A stretch of 64,000 nucleotides of DNA from JADJOY01 sp016713535 [NCBI: Deltaproteobacteria bacterium] (GTDB lineage Bacteria; JADJOY01). The position numbers were made by a program, and so were the translations under genes. The stretch spans positions 173,819 to 237,818 of the forward strand of contig JADJOY010000016.1 of assembly GCA_016713535.1 (NCBI GenBank), read 5' to 3'. The notes under the pieces are model-generated. The model saw only the letters and a program-made list of their open reading frames with translations. It searched no databases and was not told the DNA's origin. Positions 56,501 to 64,000 of the stretch are shown here, in pieces. Position 1 is the first letter of the stretch; every line of letters starts with the position of its first letter.

Positions 56501-57084
56501 GACGACGCTCCTCCGGCGGCGCTCGCGCCGCCACCGCCGCGCAGCTCGGCGTGGGCCTGTCGCACCATCTCGAGTCCGTTGTGGAGCCGCGACTTCACGG
56601 TGCCGAGCGGGATGTCGAGGGCCATGGCGATGTCCTTCAAGCTCATGTCGTCCGAGAACCGGAGCCACAGCACCTCGCGGTGGGTCTCGGGCAGCCGCGC
56701 GAGCAGCGTCTCGACGTCCGACGGCTCGGTGGGCGGCACCGCGAGGCGCGCGGGATCGACGCTCTCGAGATCGTCCTGCGGCCGCCGCTTGCGCTTGCGG
56801 GTGAGGGCCACGTGCTTCACCACCGGGAACAGGAACGCGCGCAGCGCGGCCGTCAGCTCGAAGCCCGGGAACTTGCCGAAGAAGTAGGCATAGGTGTCCT
56901 GGAGGATGTCGAGGGCCTCGTCCGGATCGGAGGTGTAACGCCGCGCCACGCCCAGCACCCAGCCCTTGTGGCGGTGGTAGAGGGCCTCGAACGCCGCCGC
57001 GTCACCGCGGTTGGCACGCGCCACCAGGTCCACGTCGATACCCGCCTCGCTCGGCGCGCGACCCGGCTGTGTCCGCTCGTCCAT
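56497..57084 (-). CDS. ECF RNA polymerase sigma factor
   Basis: Group 4 sigma factor of 195 residues. ATG 57084 starts the conserved region. Region 2: GDAAAFEALYHRHKGWVLGVARRY and DEALDILQDTYAYFFGKFPGF, followed by ALRAFLFPVVKHVALTRKRK. Region 4: ARLPETHREVLWLRFSDDM and DIPLGTVKSRLHNGLEMV. The anti-sigma gene overlaps its stop. No target promoters are assigned. Upstream (57085-57380) is repeat-rich. Confidence 0.93.
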   Translation of the reverse strand: MDERTQPGRAPSEAGIDVDLVARANRGDAAAFEALYHRHKGWVLGVARRYTSDPDEALDILQDTYAYFFGKFPGFELTAALRAFLFPVVKHVALTRKRKRRPQDDLESVDPARLAVPPTEPSDVETLLARLPETHREVLWLRFSDDMSLKDIAMALDIPLGTVKSRLHNGLEMVRQAHAELRGGGGASAAGGASS

Positions 57085-57191
57085 CGAGCGGAAGGCATCG
57101 CAGAGACCCCACCGCAACGCAAGAGGGGTGCCGTCGAGAGAGCGCGTCGAGGCCGCGGAAGGTTCACGCGCGCGGAAGGCCGGGCCGGGTG

Positions 57192-57348
57192 CGGAGGGCC
57201 GCGCGCCTGCGCGGCCGGCGATACGACGGAGGCCCGGCGACGGCACGCGACGCCGATCCCGGTAGGCGCCCGCCTACAGCGAACGCGGTCGTCGCCGTCC
57301 CCCGCATACGTGCCCGCCGCCGGGCACGCAGGCGCGTGCCCCTCCAGC
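57192..57348. repeat. Two palindromes of the GGCACGC / GGCGATACGAC subfamily
   Basis: 57192-57227: GGAGGG, arms GGCCGCG / CGCGGCC, loop CGCCTG, then GGCGATACGAC. 57319-57348 (minus): CTGGAGG, arms GGGCACGC / GCGTGCCC. The GGCGATACGAC tail also follows copies at 37201 and 62356. Between the two palindromes the sequence is plain. The gap is non-coding. Confidence 0.55.
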
Positions 57349-57380
57349 GAACGGGTGGGCGCTCTCGCGGCCCGGCGCGC

Positions 57381-58087
57381 TCAGACCAGCTTCCAATCGT
57401 CGATCGTGATGGCGACCAGCACCGGCCCGCGCCGCGGCGTGCCGTCGGCCTTGCGCGGCGTCACCCGTCGCTTCGACGGGTACGGGATCTCCATCCAGCG
57501 GCCGTGCTCGAGCACCACGTTCGCCGCCTTGGCCCAGCCGCCGAAGACCTCGGCGGTGTAGTCGTGCTGGCGAAGCAGGAAGGTCCCGGGGTCGAAGTGG
57601 AACTGCTGGACCGCGTTGTGGGTGGGCAGCGCTCCCGGAAACCGCGCCTCGAGCGACGCCACGCCGATCTGCTTCCACGCGATGTCGTCGCGCATGAGCA
57701 GCGCCGGGAACGTCAGGTAGTTCCACAGCGCGTAGCCCGAGAAGTAGGTCTGGTCGAGGCGATCCCAGTAGAAGAGCCGCCGCCCGCCCGGGAAGAGCTT
57801 GCGCGGCTCGGCGCGCATCTCGGTGACCTGGCCGCCGCCGTCCTCGAGCCGCACCGCCTGCCCTTCGAGGGGATGCCGGTCGTCCCGCCCCACTCACCGG
57901 GCCGCATCCGCACCCGCGGCTCGGCGATCCGCGCGTGCACCTTCATGCGGTGGAACGCCGGCTGGAGCTTGGTGACGAACGCTACCCCCCCGGCCGACAC
58001 CGCGCACTCGACGGCCTTGGCGTTGCGCCAGTAATCGGCACCACCGTAGGCAGCGACGACGGCTTCCTGGAGGGGGGAGAGGGGCAC
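57381..58087 (-). CDS. LolA-like outer-membrane lipoprotein-sorting fold protein (one frameshift)
   Basis: Protein of about 235 residues, with similarity to no family except a loose LolA-type beta-shape. GTG 58087 begins VPLSPLQEAVVAAYGGADYW, without a signal peptide. The first part runs to RVRMRPGEWGG. Near 57890 the frame shifts and continues DDRHPLEGQAVRLEDGGG, LFPGGRRLFYWDRLDQTYFSG, NYLTFPALLMRDDIAWKQ and FLLRQHDYTAEVFG to IDDWKLV at the stop. The even coding quality of both parts suggests a consensus error. Function unknown. Confidence 0.55.
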
Positions 58088-58162
58088 GACCGGCGACTCT
58101 AGCACGCGGGCGCATGTGCGAGACTGCGCCCGCTTCGCCCGGCGCCACCGCGCCGCCCGCCC

Positions 58163-59069
58163 ATGTCCGATCCCGTCATCGAGCTCGACCGCCTCACCAA
58201 GCGCTACGGCGCGCTGACGGCGCTCCACGAGGTCTCGCTCACGGTCGAGCGCGGCGAGATCTTCGCGCTCCTCGGCCCCAACGGCGCGGGCAAGACCACG
58301 CTCATCAGCATCGTCTCCGGGCTCACCCGCGCGACCTCCGGGACCGCCTCGGTGTTCGGCCACGACGTGGTGCGCGACTTCCGCACCACGCGGCGGCTGA
58401 TCGGGCTGGTGCCGCAAGAGGTGAACTTCGACCCCTTCTTCAGCCCGCTCGAGGCGCTGCGCTTCCAGCGCGGCTTCTTCCGGTCTGCCCGACGATCCTG
58501 CGCTCTTCCGCGAGATCCTGACGACCCTCGAGCTGTGGGAGAAGCGCGACGCCTGCACCCGCACCCTCTCGGAGGGCATGAAACGACGCCTCCTCATCGC
58601 CAGGCGCTCGTCCACCAGCCGCGAGTCCTCTTCCTCGACGAGCCCACCGCCGGCGTCGACGTGGCGCTGCGCCAGGACCTGTGGCGTTACGTGCGTCGGC
58701 TCAGCGCCGAGGTGTGACGATCGTGCTCACCACCCACTACCTCGAGGAGGCCGAGGCGCTCGCCGATCGCGTCGGCATCATCGATCGCGGCAGCTCCGGC
58801 TGGTCGAGCTCAAGTCCCGGCTCATGGAGTCCACGGCGGCGAACGCGTCGCGATCCGCGTCACGGGCGACGTCACGCGCCTCCCCGAGGCGCTGCGCGCG
58901 GCGCTCCACGGCCAGGTGATCGAGCTGCGCGGCGCCGAGCACATCCCCGACGTGGTCGAGGCGGTGGTGGGCGCCGGGCTTCGCGTCGAGGACGTGGCGC
59001 GCCACCCGGTGCGCCTCGAGGACGTGTTCCTGCAGGTGGTCGGGCGCGCCGAGCGAGCAGGGGCCATGA
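58163..59069 (+). pseudogene. ABC-2 exporter ATP-binding subunit, several frame breaks
   Basis: About 300 residues when pieces in three frames are joined. Walker A is LLGPNGAGKTTLI, the Q-loop is LVPQEVNFDPFF, and the signature is [12 protein letters not shown], with Glu in place of the usual Gly. Walker B is [13 protein letters not shown], the H-loop is [18 protein letters not shown] and the end is [13 protein letters not shown]. Frame changes lie near 58481, 58600, 58712, 58795 and 58845. Each part still looks like good coding sequence. A TGA at 59067 overlaps ATG 59066 of the permease, the usual ATGA coupling. So the gene is probably intact in the organism and damaged by consensus indels. 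Confidence 0.7.
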
Positions 59070-59887
59070 CCCTCGAGACCGGACGCGTGGCCGGTGGCCG
59101 GCGAGCCCACGCTCGCGCCGATGGCGATCAACTGGATCGGCTTCTGGACGCTCGCCAAGAAGGAAGTGGCGCGCTTCCTCGCGGTCCCCGGCCAGACGAT
59201 CGCGTCGCCGGTCATCACCACCAGCCTCTACTTCCTGGTGTTCGGCTACTCGCTCGGCTCGCGGCTGAAGCAGATGGGTGGGATGCCCTACATCCAGTTC
59301 ATCGTGCCGGGGCTGGTGATGCTGAGCGTGATCAGCAACTCGTTCCTCAACACTTCGAGCAGCCTGTTCAGCGCCAAGATCATGGGACGATCGTCGACAT
59401 CCTCGTCACGCCGCTCTCCGCGGCGGAGATCGTGGCGGCGATGCTGCTCGGCGCGCTGGTCCGCGCCACCATCGTCGGCTTCCTGGTGTGGGCGGTCGCC
59501 GCGATCTTCATCGGACCGCTGGTCGCGCACCCGCTCGTGGCGCTCAGGTTCCTGGTGCTGGTGAGCCTCACGATGGGCTCGTTCGGGATCCTGGTGGCGA
59601 CGTGGTCGGACAAGTTCGAGCAGCTCAGCATCGTGCCCACGTTCGTGCTCACGCCGCTCACGTACCTCGGCGGCGTCTTCACACGCTCGACGCGCTGCCG
59701 CCGTTCTGGCACCGGGTGAGCCTCTTCAACCCGATCGTGTATCTGGTCAACGGGCTGCGCTACGGGCTGGTGGGGAGTGAGCGACGTGCCACTCGGGCAC
59801 GCCGCCGCGATGGCGAGCGCCGCGACGCTCGGGTTCACGCTCGCCGCGTGGGCGGTGGTGCGGAGCGGCTGGAAGCTGCGCGCGTAG
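59066..59887 (+). pseudogene. ABC-2 type permease, several frame breaks
   Basis: Six-helix membrane subunit of about 270 residues, pair of the ATPase just upstream. ATG 59066 or 59121 ([20 protein letters not shown]) starts it. Family parts: [85 protein letters not shown] and the end FNPIVYLVNGLRYGLVG. The sequence changes frame near 59095, 59390, 59690 and 59775 and ends LAAWAVVRSGWKLRA at 59887. It should export a small molecule or lipid of unknown nature. Confidence 0.7.
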
Positions 59888-59890
59888 ATC

Positions 59891-59979
59891 GGCGTCGCGC
59901 CCTCCAGCCGATCGGCGCCGACAGGCTGGAGGGCGCCGCTCCGTCGGCGCCGCGGCGCGCCGCAGGCGCGCCCTCCAGA
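59891..59979. repeat. Family-A elements and relatives
   Basis: A plus-strand copy at 59925-59952 (lead CTGGAG, arms GGCGCCG / CGGCGCC, loop CTCCGT) lies between two inverted relatives ending CCCTCCAG (59891-59909 and 59955-59979; arms GCGCGCC). The remaining bases to 60163 show no gene and no convincing promoter. Confidence 0.55.
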
Positions 59980-60163
59980 CCCGAGCTGCGATCGGTCGCG
60001 TGCGCTGCTTTTCTACAGTCGCGCTCGAAGGCGACTGATTTTCCCCCAGGGATCGCGTGCGGAACGCCGCTTGCGAGACGCGCCACCGTTTGCGACGCGC
60101 GTGCCTCACGGCGCGCGCCGCGCCGGAGGTACGCCGTGCGACGCCGAGCCGATCGAAACGACC

Positions 60164-61520
60164 GTGATCCTGTCTTGCCTCATCGTGTTGGCGAGCACCG
60201 CATCGCGCGCCGCCGATCCGGCCGCCGCCGCACCCGACGACGGCGCCCCCGCGCCCGCCGCCCCCAAGGACGACGTGGTCATCCCCGAGCCCTCGGAGAA
60301 CGGCGATCAGATCGCGGGCGCCACCGAGACACCGAAAGCCGGAGAGGCCTTCGAGACGCACCCTCCTGGGCCAGCCCGTCGAGGTCGAGCCACGCGACCG
60401 CAGTAACACCATGGCGGTCGTCCTCGGCGCTGCGCTCTGGGATCCGAGCATCGGCGGCACCTCGGCGGTGCCGATGGCATCGTTCTATTACCGCGACATC
60501 GGCATCGAGGACCGCATCCGCGCCCAGGTCAGCGGGCTCGTGAACGAGATCGAATACGCGCACCGCACCGCGCGCCCCATCGAGCTGATCGCGCGCCTCG
60601 AGAACGATCACCGCCGCGTCTTCGGCGACTCGGAGATCCTCGACGACGTGAAGCTCGAGGACACCGACCTGAGGTGGGGCGGCGACTCGCTGTGGCTCGG
60701 CACCGGCTGGCAGCTCCCGCTCAAGCCGTTCGCGATCGACAACGATCTGCGCCCTCCAGCTCTTCTATCGCGTCGGGCATCTCTACTTCGGGCACACCGA
60801 CGACACCGCGCCGGACCTGGCGATCCGCCCTCGACGATCGAGCACGGGCCGTGGCTCCAGGCTCCGCATCGACACCATCCAGCGCAATCTCCTCGAGCTT
60901 CCACACCGGTGTCGCGATCGGCGCCGACGCTTCGCTCACCTTCCGCGACCGCTGGGATCAATTCCGCCCCGAGCCCGGAGAGCGCGATCCGTTCGTGCAG
61001 GACGTCGAGCCGCGCCACTGGAAGTCCTCGGGCTACGCGGTGGTCACGTCGCCGATCCCGTACCTCTCGGAGCGCCACCGCATCGAGTTCCAGGTGAACG
61101 GAGCGTGGCGCCCGCGGGACGCTCGACCGCTACTCGGCGTTTCGCCTCGGCGGCGGACCGCTGCCGAAGGAGTCGGCGGACCTCTCGCGCGAGTCGTACC
61201 CGGGCGCGCTCTTCGATCAGTTCATCGCCGAGCACTACGCCACGGTCTCGCTCGAGTACCGGGTGGAGCTGCTGTTCTTCGTCTACCTGCACCTGCGCGG
61301 CACGGTGTTCCACGGCACGATGGCGTCGCTCTCCGAGGGCGGCGAGGCGAGCGACGACGTCCGCTGGCGAGGACGCAACGGTCAGGTGCTGACGACGGCG
61401 CTCACCACCGGCTTCCCGTGGGACTCGAGCCTCTACCTCGAATACGACCTCGACTCCGGGCTGCTCCAGGACGGCGACCTCGGGCACGCCTTCATGCTGC
61501 TGTGGAGCAAGAGCCTGTGA
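60164..61520 (+). pseudogene. Outer-membrane beta-barrel protein, several frame breaks
   Basis: When joined, about 450 residues. GTG 60164 gives a signal peptide (ILSCLIVLASTASRAADP) and a Pro/Ala-rich linker. From about 60362 strands such as MAVVLGAALWDPSIGG, MASFYYRDIGIEDRIRAQ, DSLWLGTGWQLPLKPF, GVAIGADASLTFRDRWDQF, YRVELLFFVYLHLRGTVFHG and SSLYLEYDLDSGLLQDG follow. Frame changes lie near 60362, 60750, 60890 and 61120. The strands alternate as in a large barrel, with no family identified. Confidence 0.6.
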
Positions 61521-61737
61521 GCCGCGACGAATCTACAATCGACGCGCGTTCGGCCTGCTCTCGGGCGCCGACGCGACGAAACTCGAAGGCTCTCCAGTGC
61601 GTGCGCCGGTTTCGATCGCAGGCACGTCGGTTGCGTAACGAGACCGGCGTGGATCGACGCGGCGCCCAGGGTGGGCCCGCGAGGTCCAGCGCGCACGCGG
61701 TGCTTGGTAACCGTCGCCGCGCGCACGGAGGATGCTC

Positions 61738-62262
61738 ATGCGCTCTCGTCACGTCACCGCATTGCTCGGAGCTTGCTTGGCGCTGAGCGCCCTCGGATAC
61801 GCGCGTCCCGCGCACGCCGACGCACAGCTCTACGTCGGCGGCCAGGTTGGCTACAACTGGGTGCTCGGCAACGACACGCTGGACGACGACATCGGGTGCG
61901 GCGCCGTCCTCGGCGTCGACTTCGCCGGTCTCGGCGCGAGCGGGGTCGCGCTCGAGTTCGCCGCGCTCTACGCGAGTTACGACGCGGCGAGCTGCGGGAC
62001 GCTCGCGAGCGGCGCGGGGCTCGGCAACGGCGCCACCGAGCTGTGCCGGGGCATCCGCAACGGCCTCGACGTCGACGCCAACCTGGACGACTGGATGCTG
62101 GGGCTGGCGCTTCGCTACAACATCGACTTCGACGCCGGCCGCTTCTACCTCCTCGCGGGCGGCGAGCTGAACCTCACCCAGTACGAGGTCGAAGCCGACA
62201 CGGACATCGCCGACGTGCCCGACTTCCTCACGGTCCAGGGCCGCGTGAACGTCTACTTCTGA
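61738..62262 (+). CDS. Small outer-membrane beta-barrel protein (OmpA/opacity-like)
   Basis: Protein of 174 residues. ATG 61738 is chosen for GGAGG seven bases upstream (61732 would be too close). A signal peptide (ACLALSALGYARPAHA) ends before DAQLYVGGQVGYNWVLG. The mature part shows alternating strands (VALEFAALYASYDAA, WMLGLALRYNIDFDAGRFY) and ends in VQGRVNVYF, a C-terminal Phe typical of Bam-assembled barrels. Two Cys residues in loops may pair. Unlike its neighbours, the frame is intact. Confidence 0.75.
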   Translation: MRSRHVTALLGACLALSALGYARPAHADAQLYVGGQVGYNWVLGNDTLDDDIGCGAVLGVDFAGLGASGVALEFAALYASYDAASCGTLASGAGLGNGATELCRGIRNGLDVDANLDDWMLGLALRYNIDFDAGRFYLLAGGELNLTQYEVEADTDIADVPDFLTVQGRVNVYF

Positions 62263-62325
62263 CCCATCCTCTCTACCTCGGTGGTGGGTGCCGCCGCCCG
62301 CTCGGCGATGCGTCGTTCGTGCCTC

Positions 62326-62395
62326 TCGCCGGGCACGCAGACGCGTGCCCCTCCGAGCCCGGGAGGGGCACGCGTCGCGTGCCCGGCGATACGCA
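62326..62395. repeat. Two facing GGCACGC palindromes
   Basis: A minus-strand copy (62326-62352) and a plus-strand copy (62360-62395) share arms close to GGGCACGC / GCGTGCCC. The plus copy reads GGAGGGGCACGCGTCGC and ends GGCGATACGC. They are in the gap between the small barrel gene and the patatin gene, so they could also end both messages. Confidence 0.55.
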
Positions 62396-62443
62396 TCACC
62401 CTCGGCGCCGACGGACCGCCGATCCCTGTACGCCCCCGCGCGT

Positions 62444-64000
62444 TCAGCGCGGCGCGGCGGCCGGGATCGGCTGGGCGGCGTGCTGGTCGCGCACCGCCAG
62501 CTCGGCTTGCACGTCGACCACGTCGGCGGCCGCGTCGCTGATCGAGAACCGCAAGCCCAGCGCACGGACCTCCCGGTTCAGCTTCTTCACGAACCCCGGC
62601 GGGATCGCGGATGGGATCCGGCACCAGGTTCCTGCAGACGCGCGCCAGCACCGAGGATCGTCGGGCTCGTCGTCGTACGTCGGAGAGATCGAGGTGCTCG
62701 GGCTGGTGATAGAGGCCCAGCACCTCGAGCGCCAGGTTCCGGTAGGGAGAGAGCGGCTCGACTCCGGTGGGGATACCGCCGTCGTCCTGGCCGCGGCCTT
62801 CTCCAGACGCTTTGGGATCGATGCCGCCCAGCGAGCGGTAGAGGAGCTCGGTGTAGTCACTGGTGCGCAGCCACGCGATGGACGTGACCCGGTCCGCGTA
62901 GTCGGCCACCGTGTACTCGAGACGGTCGGACTGCGCGTCGAAGTACGAGCTCGCGTCCACCACGATGATGCGCGCGTGTTTGCCCGGGTGCTCCTCGAGG
63001 ATCGACGCGAAGAGCTGCACCAGCGTCTCGAGGCCGAAGTTGTCGTAGAGCCCGCCGTCGCCGAGCTCCTCGAAGACCTCGCCGTCGGTCCGCGAATGAT
63101 CCTTGAGCACCGTGGGCCCGAGGAGATCCGGGCACGCCCGCCGAGGCGGCGACCGCGTAGGAGAGCTTGAACGAGCCGATGTCACTCGCGAGCGTGTCGA
63201 AGCCCCGTTGCTCGGAACGGCACGTGGCGCTCCGTGTAGTTGCCGCGGATGAGCCGCATCTCGCGCAGCCCGCGCGCGAGCTGAGAGTCGTTGAAGCACG
63301 CTCGGCCGAGCGCGTGAGAAGGAACTTGCTGCCGCGCGAATAGCGACGTGGCGTTGACGATGAGCGTGTTGGCGGGGACCGGGGTGGCAAGGTCGGCGAA
63401 GGTGCGCGTCGTGGAAAAGTTCGAGTCGAACACGCCCGCGAGCACATGTTGTGACCCCGGTGATAGTGCGCTGAAGATCAGCGGTAGCGCGCGCCCGCGA
63501 ACAACGTACGACCGACGCTGCGCGACTCGATCGCTCGGGCGCATGTCATCCGCGGAAGTCTTTGAAGAACTCATCGAGCGCGACGCGATCAGAGTATCGA
63601 AGGAACGGCGTGTAATAGGTCGCCGGCGACGACCCGCCCGACACCGACGACGGGAAGTCGATCTCGTCGAGCAGGTTAACCGGCGCGTTCCCCTCCCGTC
63701 CGTCCACGGGGACGTCCCGCGCAGCCGGTCGAGCACCGACGCCAGGAAGTAAGCCGATCGGCTGCCGCCGCAGACGGCGACGCCGACGCTCGTTGCCGAA
63801 GTCGCGCCCGCGGTCGTCCTCGACGCGCGCCGCGGCTGGCCGGGTCGTTGTCGAACTCCCAGGCGAGCGAAGGCCCGTTGCGAAACGGATACGTGACCGC
63901 CGAGCCGGCCACGTCGGTGCCGGTACCGACGAAAGCACCGATACAGCCCGCCGCGCCGAGCAGCGCCGCCGTCACGACCGCGACCACGCGACGGCGGAGG
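62444..64000 (-). pseudogene. Patatin-like phospholipase, many frame breaks, start possibly beyond the window
   Basis: Lipid acyl hydrolase of roughly 500 residues. The start region at the right edge (GTG 63987 or upstream, outside the window) gives a lipoprotein-like signal ending LLGAAGC. The patatin nucleophile loop is PSSVSGGSSPATYY (GxSxG type). The catalytic Asp is in LGDGGLYDNFGLETL. Between them TRTFADLATPVPANTLIVNAT and RHVPFRATGL appear. The C-terminal part has HARIIVVDASSY, and FVKKLNREVRALGL leads to the stop at 62444. At least five frame changes separate these blocks, the last near 62640. The pieces themselves are well formed. Confidence 0.65.

Overview
The window is very GC-rich chromosomal DNA with third codon positions almost all G or C. 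It comes from a Gram-negative, outer-membrane-bearing bacterium: there are many lipoproteins with lipoboxes, a FadL-type porin, other beta-barrel proteins, DsbD-type envelope redox proteins and diheme cytochromes c. A bacterial Ser/Thr kinase, a sigma-54 response regulator, an HD-GYP regulator, two ECF sigma/anti-sigma pairs, a ceramidase homologue and SCP2-type proteins suggest the old deltaproteobacterial grade (Myxococcota, Candidatus Binatota or relatives). The phylum is an inference and not firm. I saw no rRNA, tRNA, CRISPR array, transposase, integrase or phage gene.

Layout. 0-9.4 kb: aldo/keto reductase (cut by the left edge), a TonB-C-like protein, a large IPT/TIG lipoprotein, a TPR membrane protein, a molybdopterin oxidoreductase, tsaD and a diheme cytochrome lipoprotein. 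9.4-14 kb: rubrerythrin with a clear sigma-70 promoter, then a minus-strand operon of a cysteine-free glutaredoxin-like protein, a glycerol-1-phosphate dehydrogenase-family enzyme and an SGNH hydrolase, then an alpha/beta hydrolase. 14-25 kb: Ser/Thr kinase plus ceramidase, a zinc-ribbon protein, an alkyltransferase-like protein, an overlapping operon of lipoproteins and small membrane proteins ending near an HD-GYP regulator, a sigma-54 response regulator and an SRAP/HMCES protein. 25-37 kb: M16 double-domain protease, a DUF5063-like gene, a geranylgeranyl-reductase-like flavoprotein, cytochrome c plus amine oxidase, an ECF sigma/anti-sigma operon, an SCP2 / Fe-alcohol dehydrogenase / SRPBCC operon, a thioredoxin and a cupin. 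37-48 kb: YdcF-like protein, rhodanese, a DsbD-redoxin-esterase operon, DedA, inositol-phosphatase-like enzyme and FadL. 48-57 kb: GDPD, zinc-ribbon/TPR protein, ArnT-like glycosyltransferase, diguanylate cyclase and an ECF sigma with a large VIT-like anti-sigma. 57-64 kb: a LolA-like protein, an ABC exporter, an outer-membrane protein, a small beta-barrel and a patatin. Most of these last genes are broken by several small frameshifts.

The least ordinary content lies between the genes. Two families of palindromic elements are scattered through most intergenic gaps. In family A the hairpin arms change from copy to copy while a CTCCGT loop and an upstream GGAG, complementary to that loop, stay constant. 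Family B elements start GTAG(G/C) and often close with a GTGA, GCGA or GTCA tetraloop. Both families are assembled into two tandem arrays: about 3.7 units of 165-170 bp at 43.5-44.1 kb, and about 4.7 units of 197-201 bp at 50.3-51.3 kb.

About eleven genes carry frame breaks, densest from 57.9 kb to the right edge. Coding quality on both sides of the breaks is good, so I read most as consensus (assembly) errors rather than biological decay. Those genes are given as single features with the break described.
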